From: Otatea glauca
Lineage: Eukaryota > Streptophyta > Magnoliopsida > Poales > Poaceae
DNA: 64,000 bases
Assembly (NCBI GenBank): GCA_036346275.1
Contig: JAYEVK010000185.1
Location: 1-64,000, forward strand
Direction: 5' to 3'
Position 1 is the stretch's first letter, and each line of letters starts with the position of its first letter. The translations under genes and the position numbers were made by a program. The notes beneath the pieces were generated by a model. That model was not told where the DNA came from, did no database searches, and saw only the letters and a list, made by a program, of their open reading frames with translations. Below, piece by piece: positions 1 through 9,480 of this stretch.

Positions 1-608
1 TAAGCCCTCGTTCCTTTTGGACCTTGATGCAGTCGTTATCACCTCCACTCGGTTCCTCTCCCTCTTCTACGCCCCGACCCCACGAGGGCTTCATCTCCGG
101 AGCCGACCGAGTAGCGGGGCGCTATCCCCAAGTTCGTGGCGTGAAACAACTCGAGTGCCACCCGGTTGGGCGGCAGCGATTCATCTCAATATAATCATTG
201 CGCGCCCGTGCGCGGTGGAAAGCCACAACTCAAGCAGCACCGCGCGTCAGAGGACTTGTCTTTCCTCGGTAAGGCCTGGAAGAAATGCCTCCACAAGGCC
301 CAATGGGGCTCGATCCCCAGAAAAGCTTCACAGAGCGTGATGAAGATGGCGATATGAAGGACCCCGTTGGGATTAAGGTGGTGCACCTCCGCCTCGTAAT
401 GAAGAAGGAGCTCGCGCACGAACGGGTGTAGCGGGAGCCCGAACCCGCACTCGTAAAATGAGGCGGGTACAACGACCTCGCCGACCCCCGGCGCGGGGAA
501 GGCGGCCCCAGACGGCACTCTCCACCCTGAGACCTCCTCTGGAGGCAAGAACCCTTTCTTCACCCGAACACGCCTGCAGTGGGCTGGATGGAACATCTTG
601 TACGACAT
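1..608 (-). pseudogene. antisense accessory ORF of Tat-1 (Transposase_28-like), frameshifted, partial
   Basis: The minus-strand frame is open from an ATG at 608 to a stop near 195 (137 residues). Its middle reads GFGLPLHPFVRELLLHYEAE, followed by HHLNPNGVLHIAIFITLCEA and FLGIEPHWALW. This is the diagnostic string of the plant 'putative gypsy type transposon' family carried antisense by grass Tat elements. After the stop, the next frame continues with YIEMNRCRPTGWHS, which fits the family, so a one-base frameshift near 190 explains the break and the gene runs off the left edge. The function of these proteins is unknown. The ATG is supported by a TATA box 145 bp upstream. The start could lie further upstream if an intron exists, but none is evident. 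Confidence 0.8.
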
Positions 609-752
609 CTCTGAGAGAATGGGGAGAAGTGAGAAAGGGAGAAGTTGGAGTTTTTTCTTTCTCTTGCTCTCGCAGTCTTTCTTCTTGTCTCAGGCAAGCG
701 AAGGAAGATGAGGAAGCAAAGGTGAGAGGTTTGCTCGAGCACCCCCTCACCC

Positions 753-760
753 TATTTATA
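753..760 (-). promoter_or_regulatory. TATA box of the antisense ORF in Tat-1
   Basis: The minus strand reads CCTTATAAATAGGG here, a perfect TATAAATA. It lies 145 bp upstream of the antisense ATG at 608, leaving room for a short leader with a CT-rich stretch (on the minus strand the leader contains many CTT/TCTC runs). Tat-2 has the same octamer at nearly the same distance from its antisense ATG (42757-42764), which supports function. Confidence 0.7.
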
Positions 761-770
761 AGGGCCAAGT

Positions 771-927
771 GGGCGCCAGCCGAACAGACGCCTCCTCGAG
801 CGAAACGTCGCACATATCCTCATTCGTCGTGTTAATTGCCGAGCGAGCGTCTGACCAAGCGGGCGCCAGCCGAACAGACGCACCCTCGAAACGAAGCATC
901 GCGCACATCCTCGTCTGCCGCGTTAGG
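771..927 (-). repeat. 90-bp direct repeat, two copies, upstream of the antisense promoter
   Basis: GGGCGCCAGCCGAACAGACGC occurs at 771 and again at 861. The similarity continues through the ATATCCTCATTCGTC and ACATCCTCGTCTGCC stretches to a shared GTTA. The period is 90 bp. On the minus strand the block lies just upstream of the TATA box at 753-760, the place for a proximal promoter element. Confidence 0.75.
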
Positions 928-1620
928 CACCTGGTAACGCCCAGTTTCTAATTCAACTCTGCATTTAATCCTGACGAGACAACAGGAGCCCTAAAGACAC
1001 CGCCTCGGGCCGCGCGTCCTGAGACCTCTTGGTCTCCGCCTTTAGGCCAGGATGGTTGCCCTGGGGCGCGTGCAAGAGGCCCGGCCCGGGCTGCAGTCCC
1101 CAAAGCGGCAAAGCTCGATGGCTCGTGGGGGGCCCACCGAAGGCTGTGGGTTCTAAAGGCCTATTCCACGGATGGACATAAGGCGCCCGTAGGAAATCGA
1201 GCAAGGCGAAGTATGAGGTGAGCCCAGTGGGCCTCGGTTAGGTCGGTGATGACCGATCACCTCAACTCGCGTCGAGACCATACTTCACACTCTCGGGAGC
1301 CATCGATGGCGACAGCCGGCTGTGCTCGGGGCGTGGACGACCGAAGGTCCCTACGGGATCGAGTAAAGGTTTTATGAGTCGCCCCACGCGTGAGCGGACA
1401 CCTACTGGGACCGTCGCTCGGAAGGTTCCCCTTGGCGGGACCTCCCGGGACCCACTCGGATCACCCGTTATTAGCTCCACGAGCACGGCGTTCGAACCAA
1501 GCGGGTAAAGCGCGTCGCTCACCACCTCGGGTCCCACTGCGGGCCCGGGGTATCGTGTGGGATAGGCGGCGGCCACTCTCTCGCGGCTACCCTCGCGGAC
1601 GAGGACTCGGTATGGATGCC
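928..1620. other. GC-rich non-coding stretch of Tat-1
   Basis: I see no convincing gene here. Short open frames on both strands (for example 965-1204 and 1262-1624 on the minus strand) have the arginine/proline-rich composition expected of GC-rich non-coding DNA and no recognisable domain. The stretch lies between the antisense promoter region and the minisatellite block. Confidence 0.5.
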
Positions 1621-1751
1621 CCACGTCCGGCTACGGCGTTAAGCGAGCCACGTCCGGCTACGGCGTAAGCGAGCCACGTCTAGCTACGGCGTTAAGCGAG
1701 CCACATCCGACTCGACGTTAAATGAGCCGCGTCAGCTTCGACACTAAGCGA
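1621..1751. repeat. minisatellite A in Tat-1, about 27-bp unit, five copies
   Basis: The unit CCACGTCCGGCTACGGCG followed by TTAAGCGAG is repeated five times head to tail with 26-27 bp period, the later copies diverging (CCACATCCGACTC..., CCGCGTCAGCTTC...). It runs directly into the 82-bp array that follows. Tandem repeats between pol and the 3' LTR are known for Tat/Ogre elements. Confidence 0.85.
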
Positions 1752-2230
1752 GCACTTTCGGACACCGAACCTCGCGAAGAGGCATCCGGACGTCCTGCCA
1801 GAGCCAAGGCGCGGTCTAGCTTCTGACGTTAAATGAGCACTTGGGTACGAGAACCTCGCGAAGAGTCATCCGGTCGTCCTGCCAGGCCAAGGCGCGGTCT
1901 AGCTCTGACGTAAAGCGAGCGCGGGTACGGAACCTCGCGAAGAGGCATCCGGTCGTCCCTGCCGACCAAGGCATGGTCTAGCTACAACGTAAAACGAGCA
2001 CTTGGGTACCAGAACCTCACAAAGTGGCATCCGGTCGTCCCTGCCGACCAAGGCACGGTCTAGCTACGACATTAAACGAGCACTTGGGTACTAGAACCTT
2101 GCGAAGTGGCATCCGGTCGTCCCTGCCGACCAAGGCACGGTCTAGCTACGACATTAAACGAGCACTTGGGTACCAGAACCTCACGAAGAGGCATCCGGTC
2201 GTCCCTGCCAACCGAGGCACCGTCTAACGT
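1752..2230. repeat. minisatellite B in Tat-1, 82-bp unit, about six copies
   Basis: The landmark CTGCCGACCAAGGCACGG recurs with exact 82-bp spacing at about 2041, 2123 and 2205, with more diverged and slightly shorter copies upstream. Each unit contains ACCTCGCGAAG, GGCATCCGGTCGTCC, GGCACGGTCTAGCTACGAC and TTAAACGAGCACTTGGGTAC. The TCTAGCTACGAC...TTAAACGAG portion is visibly the same sequence as the 27-bp unit of minisatellite A, so the 82-bp unit appears to have been built from it. Confidence 0.9.
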
Positions 2231-2513
2231 GCACTCGAACACCCCCTAAACAAGCATTCATGAGTTCGCACGTCCAACTGCTCGTGCCCAGAAAGAAGTG
2301 ATCACCTGCCGATTGCCGATTCTCGAGGACCGAGTTAAGGAACAACCGAAGCAAGCTCATCGCAAAGATATTTGTAAAGGAAAAGGAGATTTCGTTATAG
2401 GCCATGAGCTCAAACTTTACACAATGTTACATAGGCGCCCAGCAGCTCAAAAGCTACTGTGAGCTACAAGATATGGTGGAGCTATTTACGCCCCAAGTAT
2501 TATATCTTGAGCA
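2231..2513. other. Tat-1 non-coding stretch between minisatellite and second antisense ORF
   Basis: No gene is supported. On the minus strand this would be the 3' untranslated region of the second antisense ORF. It is AT-richer than its surroundings and contains no repeats that I can see. Confidence 0.4.
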
Positions 2514-2860
2514 TCAATGCGGCGTCAATGCACTCCTGCGGTGGCGCACTTCTGAGTTTAGCGGAGCCGCCGCCGCTGCGCTGACTTCAATCAGCGCATC
2601 GGTTTTCGCCGCCGCCGCACTGGCAGCTACCGACGCGCTCGCACCATCGCCTCCAAGAGGGCCCTCCTTACCACCTTGAGCCTTGGAACAGCCTTGAGCA
2701 GCGCGTCGACGGCGGCGATACCTCGGGCTACGGTTTCTTCCTCCTCCCCGAGCTCAGCCATCGCCCGGTCACGTTCAGCCCAGAACTCGACCATGGGATC
2801 TTCTTCCTCTACCTCGACATCATCGCCAAAGCTAAAGATCAGTGGATGCCTCGAAGCCAT
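2514..2860 (-). pseudogene. second antisense ORF of Tat-1, acidic/alanine-rich small protein, one frameshift
   Basis: A minus-strand frame opens with an ATG at 2860 (MASRHPLIFSFGDDVEVEEE) and continues with an acidic stretch and an alternating charged/alanine segment (ERDRAMAELGEEEE, then ARGIAAVDALLKAV) that looks helical or coiled-coil. It meets a stop at about 2627. The next frame continues in the same style (AAAAKTDALIEVSAAAAAP) to a stop at 2514-2516, so a single missing base is likely. A TATATAA lies about 65 bp upstream on the same strand. I do not recognise a named domain. Small antisense ORFs beside the main antisense gene occur in grass Tat elements. Function unknown. Confidence 0.5.
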
Positions 2861-2922
2861 TTTGAGGATTACGAAAGAGGACTTTAGTGCGAGGACAATT
2901 GTTGCAGTAAGCGATCGTACCC

Positions 2923-2929
2923 TTATATA
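2923..2929 (-). promoter_or_regulatory. candidate TATA box of the second antisense ORF
   Basis: The minus strand reads GGGTATATAAGGG, with the box 63-69 bp upstream of the ATG at 2860. That is compatible with a start site around 2895. It is less certain than the 753-760 box because the ORF itself is short. Confidence 0.5.
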
Positions 2930-3225
2930 CCCGACGGAGGAGATCAAGCGTCTTCAAAATAAATCGAAACGAGGAAAGCGAAGCACCCTTCACGGGCCGA
3001 GGCGGCCAAGAAGCGTGCACGGTCAAGCGCGCGCTAAGCCATCGTGGCGCAGCGTGCGAAAGCAATTAAAAGCTTTGGAGGTTCGAATGCCCCGGCAGTT
3101 CCGGCAGGTGCGCCGGATGCGTTAGGGCACACTGGTGAAACTTCGCCCGATCGATCGGTCAGGCCGACCGGTCGGGCGATTACCTTTCACAAACCAAGAT
3201 CAACCCTAATCAGTATCGGCGAACT

Positions 3226-3235
3226 CGTTCGGGGT
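3226..3235 (+). other. polypurine tract/LTR junction of Tat-1
   Basis: TCGTTCGGGGT immediately precedes the 3' LTR start TGAGGCTAC at 3236. The G run is the expected plus-strand primer position. It is a short, weak tract, identified mainly by its position. Confidence 0.55.
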
Positions 3236-3647
3236 TGAGGCTACTAACGAATACTCATACCGGGGTACCCCAGCGGCCCGGGATAACAAGCGAGGCTACC
3301 TCAAGCCCATTACCGACCAAAGGACCCGTGGGACCGCAAGGCGCCCCTCCCCGACCGTCGGGACTAGCGTCCCCGACCAAGTAAGGCTCCGACCCCACGG
3401 CGGTCGGGATCCTCCGACTCGACCAAATTAAGGCAACCTCCGCCAAGGGCCACGTGTCAAAGCCTCGCGATCTGACCCACGTGCCTGCGGACGGGGACAA
3501 TCGAAGTGATTGTGCGGGAAGCGGTGGTTCTTTCCCAAGAGCGACATAAATGGGCTGCTTGAAGTCAAGCTTCCGATCCATGGCCGATCCACGAACAATA
3601 CAAAACACGCTCCCTCCGAGGCGGTACCAGCGTTCGCACTACAGCGT
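3236..3647 (+). repeat. Tat-1 3' LTR, left segment
   Basis: It begins TGAGGCTACTAACG with a CCGGGGTACCCCAGCGG block typical of grass Tat LTRs. It is rich in CCGACC/GGTCGGG motifs and is cut at 3647 by the start of Chromo-1. The continuation is at 16312-16795. The five bases before the cut, AGCGT, nearly match the five after Chromo-1, AACGT, as an integrase target duplication with one mismatch. Confidence 0.8.
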
Positions 3648-6600
3648 TGTAACACCTAATTTTTGCTCTAATTTAAATTTTGGAGTATTTTTGATTTTTT
3701 TGAATTTTTGGGAATTTATTTAAGTTTATTTGGATTTATTCAAATAGGACTTTTCTTGAAAACAATTAAATAATGGAAAAGTTTTGCAAAGTTTTATTGC
3801 AAATATTTTAATGGAATTCCAAACATCTCAAAGTAATTTACGGAATTTTTAGAATTTTTCTGCTATTTTAAAAGCTCCAAATGATTTAATTGAATTTCTA
3901 GAATTATTTTAAATGTGAAATGATTTAAAAATCGGATGAGCGATAATGGGCGAGCCCATTCTTGTGCGTGTCGCCGACCAACCGCGGCGAAACCCTAGCG
4001 CCTTGACCCAAGTCGTCCGTCCGGATCGAGCGCTGTGAGTCGCCACGTCGCTGCATCGTGAGCCTTGGATCGTCGCCGCGCGGATCGCGCGAGATTGCGC
4101 CACGTCCTTCGCCCCGCGAGATCGCCGGAGGCGTGGGCTTTGATGGCCGTGATTTCGCCGGCGATTTCGCGCCGTCGGCAGCCCTTAAGTCCCGTTGATG
4201 GCGTCGTGCGAGACCTTCGCGCGCGTCTTTTGACTCCTCGCCGCATGCCGAGACCCTCTCTAGCGCTGGCGAGCTCGCCGTAGTTGCGTCTTTGTGCCGC
4301 GCGGTTTTTCGTCGTTTACCGCGCGGTTTCTCTCGCCGTCGCCAAGGTCACCGGAGTAATCCTTCCGCCAAGCCGCGTCGAGCGAGCCACTTCATCGCGG
4401 AGAAGCCCGTGCGCCGTGGGCTGCGTCATCTTCCTCAACTCGTGACCTTTTCTTCTGCGCGCCGTCGCCTTCACCGAGCCGTCGTCCGTCAGATCTTCGC
4501 CATGCGCTTACGGTTCATCCCGTCACTTTTCTTTGTGTTCTTCTAGAGTAGATCATGCTAGTTAGATGCGGATTGAGCGGTAGAGATTAGATCTAGTCTC
4601 TGTAACTTGGTTACATCTCGGTAGTTGGATCGTTAGTGTGCAGCGTAGGATTGAGCCACGTCGCGCCATGTATAATAAGCGACTCCGTAACTGGCCGTTG
4701 GATCGGATCTGAGCGGTTGAGTTGGATCTGGTTTTGCCCTAGGATCGCGCCGTTCAAATTTGAGCGTCTTGGCGGTGATAGCGCCGCACCTCCAACCAAT
4801 CGCGTGCGGTCGCGTGTTTCCTTTGACGAGCGTGACCAATCTCGGCCGTTGATTTCAAGCGAGCCGTTGCGATTCTTGCCGCGTGTCGCTGCGTATCCGG
4901 CGTCGCCGAGTCCGCGCGTGTGTTGGCCGTTGGATCAGGGGACCGTTCGATGCGTGTGGCGTGGCGTGCGGAAATCGGCGTCGCCGAGCCGCGTGAGCAT
5001 AGGATCGACCGTCGATTTTAGCGAGCGGTGCGGATTTTGCCGTGTGGCTGCAGCGTTACGTGAACCAAGTCCACGGTGGACGAGCCGAACCGTGGACCCG
5101 ATCCATAGACGAGCGATGTGGCGGCCTGCAGGCGTGCCGCGTGTCGGCGGCGTCGGCAATGATGTCATAAATATTTTTATATATAAAAATATTTCGACCA
5201 ATTTCATTTTGTGCTGACGTCATCATGACGCAGTCTTGGCGTCATAAAGCGAATTTCAGTATAAAAATAATTCAGAAAAATCGGATTTTCTTAATTTCGT
5301 ATTTTGATTTTATTCAAACTTCAAATGACTATAACTTTGGCATTTTAACTCGGATTAGGGTGATTCAAATTTCTAAAATTCATAAAATTGTGAGCTATTT
5401 AATGGTGAATTTTATTTGAATTTTTGAGGTCATTTAGTCTTCTGTATTAGCTATTTATTGCATATTTTGTTTGTGCAGCGTGAGCGCAAATTTTAGGAAA
5501 GTTTCGAGGAAGAATTAGTCGCTCAAGACCAAGTTTGAACAAGACCAGCAACTCTTTGAAGGCAAGTGATGCTTTGATCATTTTGATCCCAGGTTTTTAA
5601 AATGTAGTTTATGCTTTGAAACTATGCATGCTTATTTATTTAAAATGAATTTAAATTGATTCGGGATAATGTAGTTAATCAACCCATTTTGTTATGCCAC
5701 CTTGAATTATTAATTGTATGCCTAAATCATTGTCACCTAAGTTTGATTATATTAGTTGGATGTTAATATTGTGCCAACACGGGAGGCTAGGCAGTGAGTA
5801 GATGCTTAGCCTTACAACGAATCATGAGTGATCTTTCGGAAAAATGCTACAATCTTGATTAAAGACATTGAATGTATTTTGAAAAGTGGTGTGATGATGC
5901 CACATGATGAGATTGAGTACTGACACTGTGTGGTTCCGTCCGATGTTGAGTTATTCTTGGCATGTGTTGCACAATAATCAAGCTGGGTGGGAAATGTTTT
6001 AGGCTAGGGCAAGTGGCAAGAGGTTTGTGTGCTGGTGGGCTGTGTGGCTTTGGGTTGATGAGTGATGTGAGTCTGTGTGCCACATTGGGTGTGTGCCTTT
6101 GTTGAGTGTTGGAAGTCTTGCCTTGGTCGATTAAGGACTTCACCTTGCAAGCCTTTGATCTGAGTCACCGTACAACCACATATGCGATATGGGACTGACC
6201 TAGTTGACTAGGGTTACGATATCTTTCCTCGATACCTCGGGTGTGAGACACAGGGTGTTTACGTATGGGGGCGTACGTGCTACGGCTTGGTGCCCATCCA
6301 GCGGTGATTGGCGGTCCTATACTTGACTCTGTGTGAGGAAGTGATAGTGAAGGCAATCTGGAGAGGTTCTTTGGTTAAGGTAGAAGTTCTGAAAAGCTTT
6401 GTTGCGAGACAATCACGTGTGGTGGCGGTGTATCTTGTGGGTAAAGTGTACAACCTCTGCAGAGTGTCAAACTATTGAATAGCCGTGCTCACGGTATTGA
6501 GCATTGCTCGGGATTCTGATTAAGGGTAGATTTTCATAAACAAAATATGGGAAGGGTGGTGTGTGCCAAGTGTTAAAAATGAGCTATTAAGGTGTGTGCG

Positions 6601-7159
6601 AGAATCTTGAAGAAAAACCATTTGAAGAAATTAGTATTACTTATAAGCTGTTCCAATGCTTTAATCTAATTAAGATATTGGTTTAAAATTGTTGTTTGAT
6701 GCAAAAGAACCATTTAAGCCAACCCTTTGGAATAAGCTTTGCATGTAGTAATAGCTTGCATTACATGCATTACTTGTTGAGTGCCTTGTGTACTCACCCC
6801 ACCCTTATCAACCCCAACATCGGTGGAGGAGACTACACGGTTTGGGAGGAGGAGTACATCGAGGATCTGAACAACTAGGGGCAAGCCCGGTCGGTTACTG
6901 TGGCAAGATGAAGGCTTCACGACCTTTACTTATGTTCATTGCTATTTCTTTACTTTGAATAATGTAAGCCTGTGTGGTTGACTTATCTGTAAGGAGACCA
7001 TAAGGTCGTACAACTCGATTTATATACATGTTTGCACTATTTATTCTTATATCTTTGTGAATATCATGTAATGTGCAACCCTGTATGATTGTGTGTGCTA
7101 AGCGTGATCTGGTAGCACAGAATACACAGAGGGTCGGATTTGCAGTTCGGGTCCCGGCA
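3648..7159 (+). repeat. Chromo-1 5' LTR (3512 bp)
   Basis: It starts TGTAACACCTAATTTTTG and ends TTCGGGTCCCGGCA. It is AT-rich at first, then has a GC-rich block (about 3950-5180), then AT-rich sequence with the conserved GTGTACTCACCCC motif near 6790. The AT-rich parts match the 3' LTR almost base for base, while the GC-rich block differs by many 1-3 bp indels. A 60-codon frame at 6696-6878 (ending WEEEYIEDLNN) is repeated in the 3' LTR. Confidence 0.92.
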
Positions 7160-7163
7160 GAGG

Positions 7164-7174
7164 TGGTATCGAGC
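7164..7174 (+). other. primer binding site of Chromo-1 (tRNA-Met type, one base short)
   Basis: TGGTATCGAGC follows the LTR end by four bases. Plant initiator-tRNA-Met primer sites read TGGTATCAGAGC, so one A is missing here. Chromo-2 also lacks bases in its site (46768-46779). Confidence 0.75.
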
Positions 7175-7359
7175 AGGTTGATGTGTAGGTCTTGACCCTA
7201 GTTTGGTCGTGCCTAGGAGGGTAAAACTATTTTCTAAAGACCTAATCAACTTGAGCAAGAATATCAATGAAATCTTGACTTATCTCTTCTCTCTTGTTTC
7301 ATACCTATCTTTGAATTTTATTATTCTCTGTTTAATTTAAACAAGGTTTATTTTGTCGG

Positions 7360-8070
7360 ATGAGGATGATCCACACCTATGGAGAGCGCACGGAGGATAC
7401 GGCTGCGGAGTTATGGCGTATGATGCGATTGCTCGGAGGTTTTGACAGACCACCATGTCGAGGACTTGGTGGTGCAGGCGAGGACTTGGCGTCGCTGGGA
7501 TGTCAAGATCACGATGTATGCTCGGGAGAAGCGAGGAGAGCCGTCCTATCTACATCACGGTCGGAGGTCTTCTTTTGAGGCGGAATCCGAGTCGGCGCGT
7601 CGAGCGTCGGCGGTGCCGCGCCTACTCCGCGAGTTGGAGGCACCGTTTTTCGTCACCATCGCGTCGAGACAATCGTTTGGAGAGGATGGAGCTTGTAGAG
7701 GAGGACACCACTATCACCCACTGGCGAGTGCGTCATCGCCCGGAGGGCGCCTTGGGCGAGACGGTCGGGAGTTGCGAGAGGACCACGCCGAGGTCGCGAG
7801 AGGCAAAGATCCGGTGCGGGAGGGCTTAGCTCACTCCATGCGAAGATCCGGGAGTTGGAGATGGCTTTGTATGGACCCGAGCACAGAGCGATTCTAGAGT
7901 TACGATCGGATCCGGAGGAGCAGGCGGGAGACACCGGTCTGAGGGCGAGCGGCCCGGGACCGGTAGTCGATGGGGTCATTGCACCGGCCGCGATGAGTCA
8001 CGGGACGGTTGCCCGATTCGGAGCACCCACGGTGTATGCTCAGGGAGCCATGGCCGGGTTGGCTCGATGA
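7360..8070 (+). pseudogene. extra ORF upstream of gag in Chromo-1 ('orf0'), frameshifted
   Basis: Open frames between the primer site and gag are out of step with one another but line up with the corresponding region of Chromo-2 (46971-47665). Shared pieces are LLGGFDRP (IGGFDRP in Chromo-2), KITMYAREKRGE (VIIFARECGE), ITVGG (ITAGG) and the C-terminal PTVYAQGAMAGLAR then stop (PTVYAGSVSAG... then stop). The part between is arginine/glutamate-rich and could be helical. No known domain is recognised. From memory, rice gypsy elements RIRE3 and RIRE8 were described with an additional ORF upstream of gag, and this is probably its counterpart. It is not a zinc-knuckle gag and has no catalytic motif. 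Confidence 0.65.
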
Positions 8071-8362
8071 GTGATCGAGTCTAGTAGAGTGTAGTGTCGA
8101 GACTCGAATGTCTGAGTCGCGTCTTTTTCTTCAGAGTCACCATTAGGTGTGAGTCGTCATGGATTCCTATGTTTGCTTACTTGTTTTTGGTTGTGAGTGT
8201 CTCGTATGTGTTGCATTGCCCTTAGGCACTTGTGAGCAACCGTACTGCTTTATATTATATCAATAAAGTGGCTAAATAATTTAAGTTACACCTGTTTCCC
8301 CACATGAATTCTTCTACTTGTCTATGCTTTCTTCTTCTCTTAACCTTGGAAGCTGGCAACAG
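8071..8362 (+). other. spacer between orf0 and gag with AATAAAG signal
   Basis: This AT-rich stretch holds an AATAAA near 8262-8267. A TTCTTCTTCTCTTAACC pyrimidine-rich segment follows and leads to GGCAACAG directly before the gag ATG. It resembles either a 3' end signal for an orf0 transcript or the 3' end of an intron whose acceptor (CAG) abuts the gag start. Chromo-2 has the same layout, with AATAAA near 47839-47850. Confidence 0.5.
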
Positions 8363-9480
8363 ATGGTGAGGACTCGTGGAAATGTTGGAGCCAGCGGAAG
8401 TGGAGCTAACCAGGCGGACAACCAGAATGAAGAGCCGATCCCTCAACCGCCGCAGTCGATATCACGAGAACACAGGAGCCTTCTTGGCGCCGGACTCAAC
8501 TTATGAACACGATGGTTCAAACCATGCGTGAGATATCCAATCAAGCTGCTGTGAGATGTTCAACACAGGGGTAACCATGGACCACACCCCTACTCGGGTT
8601 GTCGGAGTTTATGAGGACTCGTCCACCCACTTTCTCGTAACGCCAATCCACTAGAAGCGGACGATTGGCTAAGGACAATTGAAAGGAAGCGCACATTACC
8701 GGTGTGTAGGACATGAGAGGGTACTCTATGCCTCTCATCAACTCGAAGGACTGCTGCGAGAATGGTGGGAAAACCTGCGCAACTCATGAGGACCCACAGT
8801 ATCACGTGGGAGAATTCACCTCGACCTTCGCGCGATTACCATGTACGAGGTATCATGGATCTTAAAAGGAGAATTAGGAGCCTCAAGCAAAGCGGCGATC
8901 GGTGGCGATTACGAACAAGTTCACCCAAGCGCACGCTACGCACCGGAGGGCGTGGCTACGGATAAGGCAGGACAATCCCGCTTCATGAAGGGATTGAATG
9001 CGAGGAGTTGCAGTGGGGTGATCACCCACATTCCACGACTTCCAAGAGCTAGTTAACAAAGCTCTTATCTTAGAGGACAAGCGCAGAGTTGGATGACAGA
9101 GAAGCGAGAATGGCGCAACAAGGAGGTCGTCGGGGCGAGAGGCGAGGGCGGCACCTCAGCAGTTCATCGGTACCGGCCCGAGAGGCAATGATAGGGCACC
9201 ACTGCAAACAAATCGCCCGATGGGTCGAGAATGTTGAGACTCGGCCAGGCGTGGCATAGGTGGAGGAACCTCTCGGCGGTGGGAAGGCGTTGCTATCATT
9301 GCAATGAAATGGGGCATTTGCCAACAAGCGCCCTAAGAAGGAGGTGTCACCCGGTCCGCTTTAACCTAGGAACACATCGGCAAGGACTCCGCGCCAATCG
9401 TGAACCGTGGGGCATCAATAGCGACAACTCCATCCCAAGGAACTGCGAGGCGAGTCAACCACATTACAGCGGATGAAGTT
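8363..9480 (+). pseudogene. gag of Chromo-1, frameshifted, with CCHC zinc knuckle
   Basis: The start ATGGTGAGGACTCGTGG is conserved with Chromo-2 (ATGGTGAACACTCGCG at 47945) and gives MVRTRGNVGASGSGANQA. The capsid-type region continues in several frames (RPPTF, EADDWL-like and KGLN pieces). The RNA-binding zinc knuckle is at 9291-9338: CYHCNEMGH is followed, one base out of frame, by the remaining cysteine. Gag packages the element RNA and forms the particle. Frame is lost at several 1-2 base indels, so no intact protein is made as written. Confidence 0.75.

Noticed and set aside
1621..2230. Centromeric satellite array
   Set aside because: Too few copies and located inside a Tat element between its antisense ORFs. 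It is an element-internal minisatellite, although it might be a satellite source.
4636..5217. 193-codon plus-strand frame
   Set aside because: It lies in the GC-rich block of the Chromo-1 5' LTR and is not preserved in the 3' LTR copy. Composition explains it.
7164..7174. A tRNA gene near the primer sites
   Set aside because: Only the primer complement is present. No cloverleaf arms or A/B box promoter were seen here or elsewhere in the window.
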